Positions 9,450 through 17,493 of a stretch of 29,527 bases of DNA are shown one piece after another. Under the pieces are notes generated by a model. That model was not told where the DNA came from. It did not search any database and worked only from the letters and a program-made list of their open reading frames with translations. The position numbers were made by a program, and so were the translations under genes. Position 1 is the first letter of the stretch, and the number at the start of each line of letters is the position of its first letter. Source of the DNA: Lachnospiraceae bacterium UBA3282. GTDB taxonomy: Bacteria > Bacillota > Clostridia > Lachnospirales > Lachnospiraceae. The stretch covers positions 1 to 29,527 of the forward strand of contig DETS01000006.1 in NCBI GenBank assembly GCA_002361735.1, in the 5' to 3' direction.

Positions 9450-9478
9450 GCCTACCTCCCACCGATTAATCCACTATT

Positions 9479-9507
9479 AAGATAGCACGAAACCGCCATT
9501 TTTGCAA
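9479..9507 (-). promoter_or_regulatory. candidate sigma-A promoter of the murE-priA-def-fmt operon
   Basis: Read on the minus strand, TTGCAA (9502-9507) and TATCTT (9479-9484) are separated by 17 bases, and TG one base before the -10 gives an extended -10. Each hexamer matches consensus at four of six positions. Transcription would start about 25 bases before the murE ATG. The rest of 9450-9657 shows no gene, only AT-rich tracts. Confidence 0.55.
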
Positions 9508-9657
9508 TTTTCCCTTTTCTTTCGTCTCTCTTTAAGTTTTCTTAATCTTTTTTTATTTTTCCTTCATACTCTAAACACAGTTTGGACACAATTACCCTTT
9601 ATGATAAGTATCAAGATAGTTGATGAATTCACTATCTCCCCCTCATAAGAAAACTGC

Positions 9658-9686
9658 GAAAAAGCCCGGTGCACCCGGGCTTTTTC
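9658..9686 (-). terminator. intrinsic terminator of recJ (palindromic, may act both ways)
   Basis: A perfect 12-bp stem (gaaaaagcccgg with ccgggctttttc) around a 5-base loop lies 8 bases downstream of the recJ stop. It ends in a run of five T on either strand, as expected for a bidirectional Rho-independent terminator. It separates recJ from the murE operon. Confidence 0.88.
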
Positions 9687-9694
9687 GTGCCCAT

Positions 9695-11485
9695 TTATAC
9701 CGCGTAGCTTTGCATCACCATCTGCAGCGACTCCACGCCCCGATAGACATTGATATCGGGGTAGTAAATCACGCTGATCACTATGGCGCTACTGCCGGCT
9801 CCGTAAAGCCTGTCAAGCTCCTCCTGTCCAAAATGCTCCGTCAGGAAATCATGCCACCGCTCCAGATCACCGAAGTACATCATATCGTACTCCCGTCCTT
9901 CCCCGTCAGCCACCCTGTATTTCCCCACATTGCCGTTTTTTCCTAAAATCCTGCCCCTGCGCACCCTGATCCCTTTCTGTGCAAAAACAGGCTTTGGGTT
10001 TCCGTTTCCGAAGGGTTCCAATAGGGCAATCTGTCTGACGAGTTCCGTCGTCACATAGGACATGGGCATCGGCACATCGATATGTATGACCTCTACCAGG
10101 TCTTCCGGCGAAAGCCCGCTGTGCGCATTCAGATATGCCCGGAACGCATCCACGTTCTCCTCAGGCATGGACACCCCCGCTGCCATCTTATGCCCGCCGT
10201 ACTTCGTAAACAGCTCCTTACACTCGCTCATCTTATCGTACATATGATAAGCCTCGATCGAGCGTCCCGAGCCTTTCACCCCTTCTTCCGCCCGCGTCAG
10301 GACAAAGACCGGTTTATGATAGCGCTCCCTGATCCGTCCGGCAATGATTCCCGCCAGGCTCTCATGGCAGTCCGGCAAAAAGACGACCAGCACTTGATCC
10401 TCCTTAAGCGGCGTCTCCTCGATCATCGCGATCGCCTGCTCCGTTCCCTGCAGCGTCATCTCCTTTCTGCTGTCGTTAAGCGCTTTAAGCTCGCCTGCTA
10501 TGGTGAGCGCTTCCCCCTCGTCCTGCGTGCGGAACATGGCAAGCGCCCTGGCTGCCGTGTCGAGCCGCCCCGTTGCATTCAGGCAGGGACCGAGAACGAA
10601 GCCGATGTGATAGCCCGTCAGTCTTTTTTCCGTCAGCTCGTTCACGGCAAGTAATGCACGCAGCCCCGGATTGGCAGATTCTTCGATCCGCCGCAGCCCG
10701 TACCTGACCAGAATACGGTTCTCATCCGTAAGCTCCATCACGTCCCCCACCGTGGCAAAGGCGGCAAAAGCAAGCAGCTCCGACAAAAGCGTCTCCTTCT
10801 CCGCTTCCGATAAAACCTCCCGTTCACACATCCTGCGCAGATACAGTTCCATTAGTTTATATGCTGTAACCGCGCCGCAGATGCCTTTATCGGGGTAGGG
10901 ACAGCCCTCCCGCTTCGGATCCACCACCGCATCCGCCTGCGGTAATGTCTCCCTGCGGCTTCCATCTGCCTGCACCTCGTATGGCACCTCATGATGATCC
11001 GTCACGATCACCGTCATTCCCAGCTCTTTGGCAAAGGCAATCTGTGACAGTGCCGCGATCCCGTTATCGCAGGTGAGGATCGTATCGATCCCGGCTTCCT
11101 TCGCCTCCTCGATGAGCCTGTCGTTTAGTCCGTAGCCATCCGTAATCCGATGCGGGATGACCGCATCCACGAGGGCATCGCAGCGTTCCAAAACAGCCGT
11201 CAGAATGTAAGTGGCGCAGACTCCGTCGATATCGTAATCCCCGATTACCCGGATACAACTACGCTTTACCGTCTTTTCGACAAGGATATCCGCCGCTTTT
11301 TCGGCATCCCGCAAAAGAGAAGGCTCGTAGAGTTCCGCCGTCGTGCCGTGAAGAAACTTCTCTATGGCGGCATCCCCTACAACCTCTCTGTTGCGTATGA
11401 TCCTGGCAATCACAGGGTCGATCCCGAATTTTTCCGCTATCCCCTTAAAATCCGCCTTTTTTGCGGACACCATCCATTTTGCCAT
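9695..11485 (-). CDS. recJ: single-stranded-DNA-specific exonuclease RecJ
   Basis: A 5'-to-3' single-strand exonuclease used in recombinational and mismatch repair. DHH-family metal motifs are clear: GDYDIDG (82-88), CDNGI (139-143) and TDHHEVP (162-168). GPCLNATGRLDTA and the DHHA1 motif GGHKMAAG follow. At 596 residues it is close to the usual bacterial length, and a C-terminal OB-like segment is present. AGAGGA lies 8 bases before the ATG. It follows secDF, but a hairpin with a T-run separates them (11531-11581). I could not find a convincing promoter of its own, so read-through from secDF is possible. Confidence 0.95.
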   Translation of the reverse strand: MAKWMVSAKKADFKGIAEKFGIDPVIARIIRNREVVGDAAIEKFLHGTTAELYEPSLLRDAEKAADILVEKTVKRSCIRVIGDYDIDGVCATYILTAVLERCDALVDAVIPHRITDGYGLNDRLIEEAKEAGIDTILTCDNGIAALSQIAFAKELGMTVIVTDHHEVPYEVQADGSRRETLPQADAVVDPKREGCPYPDKGICGAVTAYKLMELYLRRMCEREVLSEAEKETLLSELLAFAAFATVGDVMELTDENRILVRYGLRRIEESANPGLRALLAVNELTEKRLTGYHIGFVLGPCLNATGRLDTAARALAMFRTQDEGEALTIAGELKALNDSRKEMTLQGTEQAIAMIEETPLKEDQVLVVFLPDCHESLAGIIAGRIRERYHKPVFVLTRAEEGVKGSGRSIEAYHMYDKMSECKELFTKYGGHKMAAGVSMPEENVDAFRAYLNAHSGLSPEDLVEVIHIDVPMPMSYVTTELVRQIALLEPFGNGNPKPVFAQKGIRVRRGRILGKNGNVGKYRVADGEGREYDMMYFGDLERWHDFLTEHFGQEELDRLYGAGSSAIVISVIYYPDINVYRGVESLQMVMQSYAV

Positions 11486-11530
11486 CGTCGAATCCTCTTA
11501 CGTCTTTCTCCATAGTTTCTTTTCATTGCC

Positions 11531-11581
11531 AATAAAAATGCCCTCTGAAAAGCCACAGCCTATTGTAACATTTCCAGAGGG
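11531..11581 (-). terminator. candidate terminator downstream of secDF
   Basis: On the minus strand CCCTCTGgAAA pairs with TTTCAGAGGG (one bulged G) around a roughly 20-base loop that can form further pairs. CATTTTTATT follows. It lies 33 bases beyond the secDF stop and before recJ. The loop is long, so strength is uncertain. Confidence 0.55.
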
Positions 11582-11614
11582 TCATTTATAGTACCTTATC
11601 TTTTTAATCTTACT

Positions 11615-13876
11615 CTATTTCTTTGCTTTCACCAGCTTCGTGCGCAGCACATACCAGAGAGCCCCCGTCAGGCAGATGGAGGAATACGTACCGCAGACGA
11701 TACCCGCCATCAGAGGCAGTGCAAACTCCCGAATGGAAGAAACACCGAACACTTCCAAAGCGGCAACCATAAAGAAGGTCGTCAGGGAAGTAAAGATACT
11801 TCTTGAAAGCGTCTGGGAGATACTCCTGTTGACCATCTCATCCAACCCTTCCTTACTGCGCATCCCCCGCAGATTCTCACGCACACGGTCGAAGATAACG
11901 ATGGTGGCGTTGATGGAATAACCCACAATCGTCAGCATGCAGGCAATGAAAGTATTGCCGACAGACACTCTCACGATTGCATAAAACGCCAGCACCACAA
12001 GCACGTCGTGTAAGAGCGCAATCACCGAGCTTGCGCCGAAACGGATATCCTTAAAGCGGAACCAGATGTACAGAAGCATCAGCACCGTGGATACCAAGAT
12101 CGCTCGAATGGCACTGGACTGCATTTCTGAGCTGATGGTCGCACTGATGGTCTCCGCCGTGATACTGCTCTCGTCCACGCCGAAATTGCTTACCATCGCC
12201 TCGTTAAAGGCTTCTCTCTCCTCCACGTTCAGCGTCCTTGTCTTAATGATGATCTGGTTGGAACCGGCAACCTTCGTCGTCTGCACGTTACCGTCTCCCG
12301 TAATCTTTTCGATATGAGGAACAATCTGCGCATCGATCTCCTCAAGACTCATATCCTCGTTCAAGTTCATGGTAGTGGAAGTACCGCCCATAAACTCCAG
12401 ACTGTAATTTAAGGGCATTCCCGTGTTTGCCTTGCCGATGCCCATGGCAACAAAACCTGCCAGAATCGCCGCAACGGAAATACCGAAGAAAACATATCTC
12501 TTGGAGAGGAAATTGATGGTCTTTCTCTCCTTGGCTCTGCCGTAAACCTTCTCATTCTGAATGCCCAGCCCATAAAAGACATTGACTAGGAATTTCGTGA
12601 CCACAAGCGCCGTAAACATCGAAAGGATAATACCTAACATCAATGTAATGGAGAAGCCCTTGATCGTACCGCTTCCCATAAAGTAGAGCACCAGACCTGC
12701 AATCAGGGTGGTGATATTTCCGTCCAAAATAGCGGATAACGCCTTGTTGAAGCCAATCTTGATCGCGCTCTGCAAGGTCTTTCCGTCCGCCAGTTCCTCC
12801 CTGATACGGGCGAAAATGATCACGTTCGCATCCACTGCCATACCAACGGTGAGGATGATACCCGCGATACCGGGCAGCGTCAATGTTACTTCAAACGCAT
12901 ACATCAGGATTACCAGAAGCTCCGTGTACAGGCACAGCGCCAGAGACGCTGCCAAGCCCATGATGTAATATACGGCGATCATGAAAACCACCACCAGCAC
13001 AAAGCCGACTGCCGCCGCAACCAGACTGGTCTGAATTGCCGCAGAACCAAGCTGTGCACCTACCACATTGGAACGCAATTCCTCAAGCTCCAGTTTCAGA
13101 CCACCGATACGGATGGTGGACGCCAGCTGCTCCGCCTCCGCCGCTGTGCTCTGCCCTGTGATGACCGCGTTGCCGTCGGTGATCGCGGAGATGACGTTGG
13201 GCGCGCTCACAATCTTCTCATCATAGTAAATGGCAATACTTTCGCCATTCTCATAAGCCTTCGTGGTTGCATCCGCAAACGCCTGCTTACCTGCCTCATT
13301 AAAGGACAGGGCAACCACATTTTCCAGATTTCCCATGGAATCCTGCTGGGTTCTCGCCTGCGCACTCTCCACCTCCGTACCGGTGAGAATGATGGAACCG
13401 TCCGCCTGCAGTTCTTCAATGGTCTTGGTCAACTGCGTCTGAGGCACCAGATTGCCCTCCGCATCCATGCCGTATCCCATCTCATAGTTGTTATTGCCCT
13501 CGCTGTCCGTCTGTGCGATAAAGTAGAGACTTCCGGGCTTGCCCAGCTCTTCTAGGATTGCGTTGGCATCGGTGACACCGGGAATCTCAATATTGATTCG
13601 GTCGCTTCCCTCCTGATATACCTGCGCCTCCGTACTGTAACCGTCCACACGCTGCTGCAGCTTGTAGATGGTATCGTTCATGTCCTCCGCGCTGGGATTT
13701 TCGTCTCCCACCACCTGATAGGTGATACTGACGCCGCCCGCCAGATCCAGTCCCAGCTTAATGCTTTCCGCCGCGCCTGATTTGTCCGCACCGACACCGA
13801 AGACTGCCGTATAGCCCAGCAATCCAAGGATCAACACATATACGATCAGACTGACAACCGCTCTGCTCTTTTTCAT
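11615..13876 (-). CDS. secDF: fused protein translocase subunit SecDF
   Basis: Accessory Sec subunit that uses the proton gradient to help pull exported proteins across the membrane. SecD and SecF are joined in one chain of about 753 residues. The SecD half has TM1 near residues 5-25, a large outside domain, and five further helices with TVGMAVDANVIIFARIREEL. The SecF half begins near residue 455 and carries IVGYSINATIVIFDRVREN. The ATG at 13874-13876 follows AAAGGAGAG closely and gives a standard signal-anchor N-terminus MKKSRAVVSLIVY. An in-frame upstream start at 13918 lies inside scfB and is unlikely. It starts 16 bases after scfB, so it is probably co-transcribed. SCIFF genes are often found beside secDF in Clostridia. 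Confidence 0.93.
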   Translation of the reverse strand: MKKSRAVVSLIVYVLILGLLGYTAVFGVGADKSGAAESIKLGLDLAGGVSITYQVVGDENPSAEDMNDTIYKLQQRVDGYSTEAQVYQEGSDRINIEIPGVTDANAILEELGKPGSLYFIAQTDSEGNNNYEMGYGMDAEGNLVPQTQLTKTIEELQADGSIILTGTEVESAQARTQQDSMGNLENVVALSFNEAGKQAFADATTKAYENGESIAIYYDEKIVSAPNVISAITDGNAVITGQSTAAEAEQLASTIRIGGLKLELEELRSNVVGAQLGSAAIQTSLVAAAVGFVLVVVFMIAVYYIMGLAASLALCLYTELLVILMYAFEVTLTLPGIAGIILTVGMAVDANVIIFARIREELADGKTLQSAIKIGFNKALSAILDGNITTLIAGLVLYFMGSGTIKGFSITLMLGIILSMFTALVVTKFLVNVFYGLGIQNEKVYGRAKERKTINFLSKRYVFFGISVAAILAGFVAMGIGKANTGMPLNYSLEFMGGTSTTMNLNEDMSLEEIDAQIVPHIEKITGDGNVQTTKVAGSNQIIIKTRTLNVEEREAFNEAMVSNFGVDESSITAETISATISSEMQSSAIRAILVSTVLMLLYIWFRFKDIRFGASSVIALLHDVLVVLAFYAIVRVSVGNTFIACMLTIVGYSINATIVIFDRVRENLRGMRSKEGLDEMVNRSISQTLSRSIFTSLTTFFMVAALEVFGVSSIREFALPLMAGIVCGTYSSICLTGALWYVLRTKLVKAKK

Positions 13877-13877
13877 A

Positions 13878-13905
13878 ACTAACTCTCCTTTACTAACTCT
13901 CCTTT
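13878..13905 (-). repeat. tandem 14-bp duplication forming the secDF ribosome site
   Basis: Two exact, adjacent 14-bp copies (13878-13891 and 13892-13905; minus-strand unit AAAGGAGAGTTAGT). The upstream copy contains the last codons and stop (TAG) of scfB. The downstream copy supplies the Shine-Dalgarno AAAGGAG of secDF. Confidence 0.8.
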
Positions 13906-15284
13906 TCCCCTTCGGCAAGCGCCGCTTTTATCATAATCGCGCATTCGACACGCTTTCTTTGGAGTTCACACCCCAGCTCATAGGAGCCGTTCACGTCGCC
14001 GCTCTCATGGTAGGCATTTGCCGCGCAGCCGCCGCTGCAATAAAATTTTGCGAAGCAATCCCCGCACGCTTCTTTTGCGTAGACATTGCACGCCTTAAAC
14101 TTATCCTGAATATCCTTGCGAAGGATTCCCTCCTCCACGTTTCCCATGAGAAATTCTTCCTGTCCCACAAACTGATGACAGGGGTAAAGATCTCCCCAAG
14201 GGGTCACTGCAAGATACTCTGTGCCCGAACCGCAGCCCGATAACCTCTTTGCCACGCAAGGACCACCTTCTAAATCTATCATAAAATGAAAGAATTGAAA
14301 ACCCTTTCCTTCTTTTTTTCTGCGAATATATTCCAAAGCCAGTTTGTCATACTCTGAAAGAAGCTTCGGTACATCTTCTTCGCGCAGCGCGTAATCTGCC
14401 GTTTTTTCAGCCACCACAGGTTCCACGGATATCTGCTCAAAACCCTCGTTTGCCAGATGAATCACATCTTCGGAGAAATCCGTGTTGTTGTGGGTATAGG
14501 TCCCCCGCACATAATAATTCATCTGATTCCTGCTCTCGGCTGCTTTCTTATATTTCGGAAGGATCTCGTCGTAGCTGCCTTGTCCGCCCCGATGAGGTCT
14601 CATCAGATCATGAATTTCCTTCCTGCCGTCAATACTTAAAACAAGATTTGACATTTCCCTATTGGCAAATTCCATGATCTCGTCATTCAACAGCACACCG
14701 TTGGTGGTCAGGGTAAAACGAAACTTCTTATTATAAGGCGCCTCAAGCGATCTGCCGTAGGCAACCAGTTCTTTTACCACCTGCCAGTTCATAAGCGGCT
14801 CCCCGCCGAAAAAATCCACCTCCAGATTCACCCGGCTGCCGGAGTTTGCCACAAGAAAGTCAAGCGCTTTCTTTCCAACCTCCAGGCTCATCAACGCCCG
14901 TTCTCCGTGGTATTCACCCTCGCCTGCAAAACAGTATTTACACGCCAGATTGCAGTCATGGGCAATATGCAGGCAGAGCGCTTTTACCACAGTTTCCCTG
15001 TTTTTAAAAGCATCTATGTAATTCTCGTATATGTCTTCTGTATAGAGCTGTCCCGCTTCCTTCAAGGTAAGCAGCTCCTCCGCGATTTCCGCCGCCTCTG
15101 CGGGCCCCACCGTAAGTTCTCCCGCTACCTTCTGCGCAATTTCTTCCTTTTCTTCCATTCCCTGCCCTAACAAACGCTCCACGATCGGAACCGCATCGTA
15201 GGCAAGCTTGTCCATCACATGGACGCTGCCGCTGTTGACATCCATCACAATATGATAACCGTTGCTGATATATTGATGTATCAC
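13893..15284 (-). CDS. scfB: radical SAM maturase of the SCIFF ranthipeptide (ScfB/CteB-like)
   Basis: A SPASM-type radical SAM protein expected to form thioether crosslinks in ScfA. Residues 1-85 form a peptide-recognition (RRE/PqqD-like) region. The radical SAM cluster motif CNLACKYC is at 111-118, followed by FFGGEPLMNW. The C-terminal SPASM part has many cysteines: GPCVAKRLSGCGSG, LYPCHQF, CNVYAKEACGDC, FYCSGGC and GCELQ. These would bind two auxiliary [4Fe-4S] clusters. I start at GTG 15282-15284 because AGGAGA lies 7 bases upstream and relatives start (M/V)IHQYxxNGYHIV. In-frame sequence up to 15362 is untranslated spacer. It lies 158 bases downstream of scfA and 16 bases upstream of secDF. 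The length of 463 fits the family. Confidence 0.93.
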   Translation of the reverse strand: MIHQYISNGYHIVMDVNSGSVHVMDKLAYDAVPIVERLLGQGMEEKEEIAQKVAGELTVGPAEAAEIAEELLTLKEAGQLYTEDIYENYIDAFKNRETVVKALCLHIAHDCNLACKYCFAGEGEYHGERALMSLEVGKKALDFLVANSGSRVNLEVDFFGGEPLMNWQVVKELVAYGRSLEAPYNKKFRFTLTTNGVLLNDEIMEFANREMSNLVLSIDGRKEIHDLMRPHRGGQGSYDEILPKYKKAAESRNQMNYYVRGTYTHNNTDFSEDVIHLANEGFEQISVEPVVAEKTADYALREEDVPKLLSEYDKLALEYIRRKKEGKGFQFFHFMIDLEGGPCVAKRLSGCGSGTEYLAVTPWGDLYPCHQFVGQEEFLMGNVEEGILRKDIQDKFKACNVYAKEACGDCFAKFYCSGGCAANAYHESGDVNGSYELGCELQRKRVECAIMIKAALAEGEKES

Positions 15285-15345
15285 GATCTTTCTCCTGAAT
15301 TTTCTCGTTGTTTTCGGTCCGACCAAACGATTGACAGACACGCAG

Positions 15346-15387
15346 ACGGGCAGCCCCGTCATACGCCGTATGCCGAGCCTGCCCCGT
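15346..15387 (-). other. stem-loop in the scfA-scfB spacer
   Basis: On the minus strand ACGGGgCAG pairs with CTGCCCGT, and an inner CATAC/GTATG stem sits within it. No T-run follows, so it is not a typical terminator. It may stabilise the short scfA message or tune the ratio of peptide to maturase, which is inference. Confidence 0.4.
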
Positions 15388-15442
15388 TTTCCTATCTTTA
15401 CTCTTTTTCACTCCCTGCTTTCATGCGCATGATGCGAAAGTA

Positions 15443-15586
15443 TTATCTCGCCTTCTCGCAGCTCTGGTTGCCCACCGTGCAGGAGGTCTTGCATGCCGAC
15501 TGGCAGGAGGTCTGACACTCGCCGCAGCCGCCCTTCTTCATGGATTCTTTCAGATCTCTGGTCGATAACGTCTTGATATGTTTCAT
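15443..15586 (-). CDS. scfA: SCIFF ranthipeptide precursor ScfA (six cysteines in ~45 residues)
   Basis: A 47-residue precursor of a ribosomally made, post-translationally modified peptide. It starts MKHIKTLSTRDLKESMKKGG, and the cysteines are at 21, 24, 28, 32, 36 and 43, matching the SCIFF pattern. The second half is CGECQTSCQSACKTSCTVGN followed by QSCEKAR. The Cys32 and Thr37 positions correspond, as I recall, to the thioether-linked pair in the Clostridium thermocellum homologue CteA. AGGAGGAG lies 7 bases before the ATG, and a candidate promoter is at 15630-15658. The maturase scfB follows on the same strand. It is short enough to be missed by ordinary gene callers. Ranthipeptides have been linked to density-dependent regulation in some clostridia, but the function here is not known. 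Confidence 0.93.
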   Translation of the reverse strand: MKHIKTLSTRDLKESMKKGGCGECQTSCQSACKTSCTVGNQSCEKAR

Positions 15587-15629
15587 CGGTATCTCCTCCT
15601 TATGTATGAACTTGCTCATAACTTTTTGT

Positions 15630-15658
15630 AGTATAACACAATTTTTTTTGCGCGTCTA
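15630..15658 (-). promoter_or_regulatory. candidate sigma-A promoter of scfA-scfB(-secDF)
   Basis: On the minus strand TAGACG (15653-15658) and TATACT (15630-15635) are 17 bases apart, matching consensus at four and five of six positions. The start would be about 37 bases before the scfA ATG. The -35 lies just past the stop of the upstream membrane gene, so the peptide module can be expressed on its own. Confidence 0.6.
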
Positions 15659-15665
15659 GTCTCAT

Positions 15666-16040
15666 TTAACTAATCATCCCCCCAAGTGCCCCGCTGCCGG
15701 CGCAGAGGAAGAAGACGGTCATCATATTGCCTGCCACATCCTCCAGCCCCTTATTGACTACCAGAGACACGACCACCAGGATACCGAAATACAGTGCGCC
15801 CATGGCAAGCCCCCATAGATATTTCCTTTTCCCTTCCCGTTTTCCCACCAGCAGTCCCGCAAAAAAGGTAACAAATATGTAAATTGCGATGATACAGACA
15901 GACACGACCTTTTCAGAGAGCCCGAATCGATACAGCATGAAAGCCAGCAGCAAAAGCAGTCCCGCCGTCAGCACATAGGCACAGAGCATACATTTAATGA
16001 CAAAGACCGCCTTATCCATATAGAAATCCCTTTTCCCCAT
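15666..16040 (-). CDS. small four-helix membrane protein, TIGR04086-like
   Basis: A 124-residue protein made mostly of four hydrophobic helices at about 10-37, 45-67, 74-95 and 103-122. A short basic loop (KREGKRK, about 67-73) separates helices 2 and 3. Size, helix pattern and position immediately upstream of a SCIFF gene fit the uncharacterised TIGR04086 membrane family, which is recurrent in this neighbourhood. AGGGA lies 6 bases before the ATG. No catalytic motif is visible and the function is unknown. A role in export or sensing of the peptide is only a guess from context. It is divergent from the CNNM gene at 16207. Confidence 0.7.
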   Translation of the reverse strand: MGKRDFYMDKAVFVIKCMLCAYVLTAGLLLLLAFMLYRFGLSEKVVSVCIIAIYIFVTFFAGLLVGKREGKRKYLWGLAMGALYFGILVVVSLVVNKGLEDVAGNMMTVFFLCAGSGALGGMIS

Positions 16041-16117
16041 TATGATTCCCTTGTCCTTTCTTAAACTTTCTCATACATTCCTTCTACTTCTATGTGTATT
16101 CCCTCATACCGAAAAAC

Positions 16118-16146
16118 TTGACACAATCTTTTGCTTCTAGTAAGAT
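16118..16146 (+). promoter_or_regulatory. candidate sigma-A promoter of the CNNM/CBS gene
   Basis: A perfect TTGACA (16118-16123) and TAAGAT (16141-16146, four of six) are spaced by 17 bases. Transcription would start about 55 bases before the GTG. The leader can form a 7-bp stem (TAGAGAA 16146-16152 with TTCTCTA 16162-16168). Confidence 0.65.
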
Positions 16147-16206
16147 AGAGAAACGACCTGATTCTCTATAACAGGAACATTCAGAACAATAAGGAGTGTA
16201 TAGCAA

Positions 16207-17493
16207 GTGGATACCGCAGGTGCCATACAAATCGTTTCATTGGCTGTTCTCATTCTGTTATCAGCCTTTTTTTCTTCCGCCGAGACTGCTTTCTCGACGG
16301 TCAACCGCGTACGACTTCGCACGTTAGCCGAAGAAGGCAACAAGGGAGCTCTCCGCGTACTCGCCATTTTAGACAGGTACGGCAAGATGCTGAGCGCGAT
16401 CTTAATCGGCAACAACATTGTCAACCTCTATGCTTCCTCCGTAATGACTACCTTTGCCATCAAGCTTTGGGGCAGTAAAGCGGTGGGAATCGCTACCGGC
16501 GCTTTGACCTTCGCGATTCTGATGTTCGGCGAGATCATCCCCAAAACCTGGGCAATGCAGCGCGCCGAAACGATTACGCTCCTGTTTTCCCCTCTGATTC
16601 ACCTTTTAATGGTAATCCTAACACCTGTTATTTTTTTGATTGACAAGCTCTCCAACTGCATTTTGCGCCTTTTACATATCAGTTCCGAAGGCAACAACTT
16701 CCATATTACGGAAAAGGAGTTAAAGACCTATGTGGATGTCAGCCACGAGGGCGGCGTGATCGAATCCGAGGAACGTGCACTGATCTATAATGTCTTTGAT
16801 TTTGGGGACACTGTCGCCAAGGACATCATGATCCCCCGCATCCAGATGACTACCGTGCCTTTGACCGCCACCTATCAGGAGATATTATCTACCTTTCAAT
16901 CATGTATGTTTACACGGCTTCCCGTCTATGACGACGACCCTGACCACATCATCGGCATTGTCAATATCAAGGACTTTATTCTGGTGAAAGATAAGGAAAA
17001 ATTCAGTCTCAAGAAGATCCTGCGTGAGGCTTACTATACCTATGAATATAAGAATGTGTCCGACTTGTTGATGGAGATTCGCGAAAGATCCTGCAACATT
17101 GCCTTTGTCTTAAGCGAATATGGCGCGACCGTCGGCATGATCACCATGGAAGATCTGATCGAGGAGCTGGTCGGCGAGATCCGCGACGAATACGATGCGG
17201 ATGAAGAAGAATTGATTCAGGAGACCGACGAAGGAAACTATCTGGTAGAAGCCGGTATGAAACTGGACGACTTAAATGACGCCCTAAACATCTCTCTGGA
17301 TTCTGAGGACTATGACTCCATCGGCGGTCTCATTCTGGAAAAGTTGAATCGTCTGCCCGAGGATCGGGAGACCATCGAACTGGAAAACGGCATCACCCTG
17401 CAGGCCTGCGGCGTGCAGGATAACCGCATCGTAAAGGTATTGATTACCCTCCCCGCCGAGGAAGAAGCAGAGGAGACTACAGCAGATTCATGA
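16207..17493 (+). CDS. CNNM/CorC-type transporter (DUF21 plus CBS pair)
   Basis: A membrane protein of the CNNM/HlyC-CorC family, members of which move or sense Mg2+ and other divalent cations. The DUF21 domain covers residues 1 to about 185, with FFSSAETAFSTVNRVRL near the first helix and GEIIPKTWA later. A cytosolic CBS pair follows (MIPRIQMTTV, TRLPVYDDDPDHIIGIV, VLSEYGATVGMITMEDLIEE). A CorC/HlyC C-terminal domain ends the protein. At 428 residues it is complete. The start is GTG with AAGGAG 10 bases upstream. The older label hemolysin C should not be read as toxin function. Its last 17 bases overlap the end of the convergent SseB-like gene. Confidence 0.9.
   Translation: MDTAGAIQIVSLAVLILLSAFFSSAETAFSTVNRVRLRTLAEEGNKGALRVLAILDRYGKMLSAILIGNNIVNLYASSVMTTFAIKLWGSKAVGIATGALTFAILMFGEIIPKTWAMQRAETITLLFSPLIHLLMVILTPVIFLIDKLSNCILRLLHISSEGNNFHITEKELKTYVDVSHEGGVIESEERALIYNVFDFGDTVAKDIMIPRIQMTTVPLTATYQEILSTFQSCMFTRLPVYDDDPDHIIGIVNIKDFILVKDKEKFSLKKILREAYYTYEYKNVSDLLMEIRERSCNIAFVLSEYGATVGMITMEDLIEELVGEIRDEYDADEEELIQETDEGNYLVEAGMKLDDLNDALNISLDSEDYDSIGGLILEKLNRLPEDRETIELENGITLQACGVQDNRIVKVLITLPAEEEAEETTADS

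Noticed and set aside
15004..15411. 135-aa minus frame over the start of scfB and its spacer
   Set aside because: It overlaps scfB in another frame, is Arg/Gly-rich like a shadow frame, and has no family resemblance.
16146..16168. Riboswitch for the CNNM gene
   Set aside because: The leader is only about 55 bases with a single 7-bp stem. It is too short and simple for a Mg2+ sensor.
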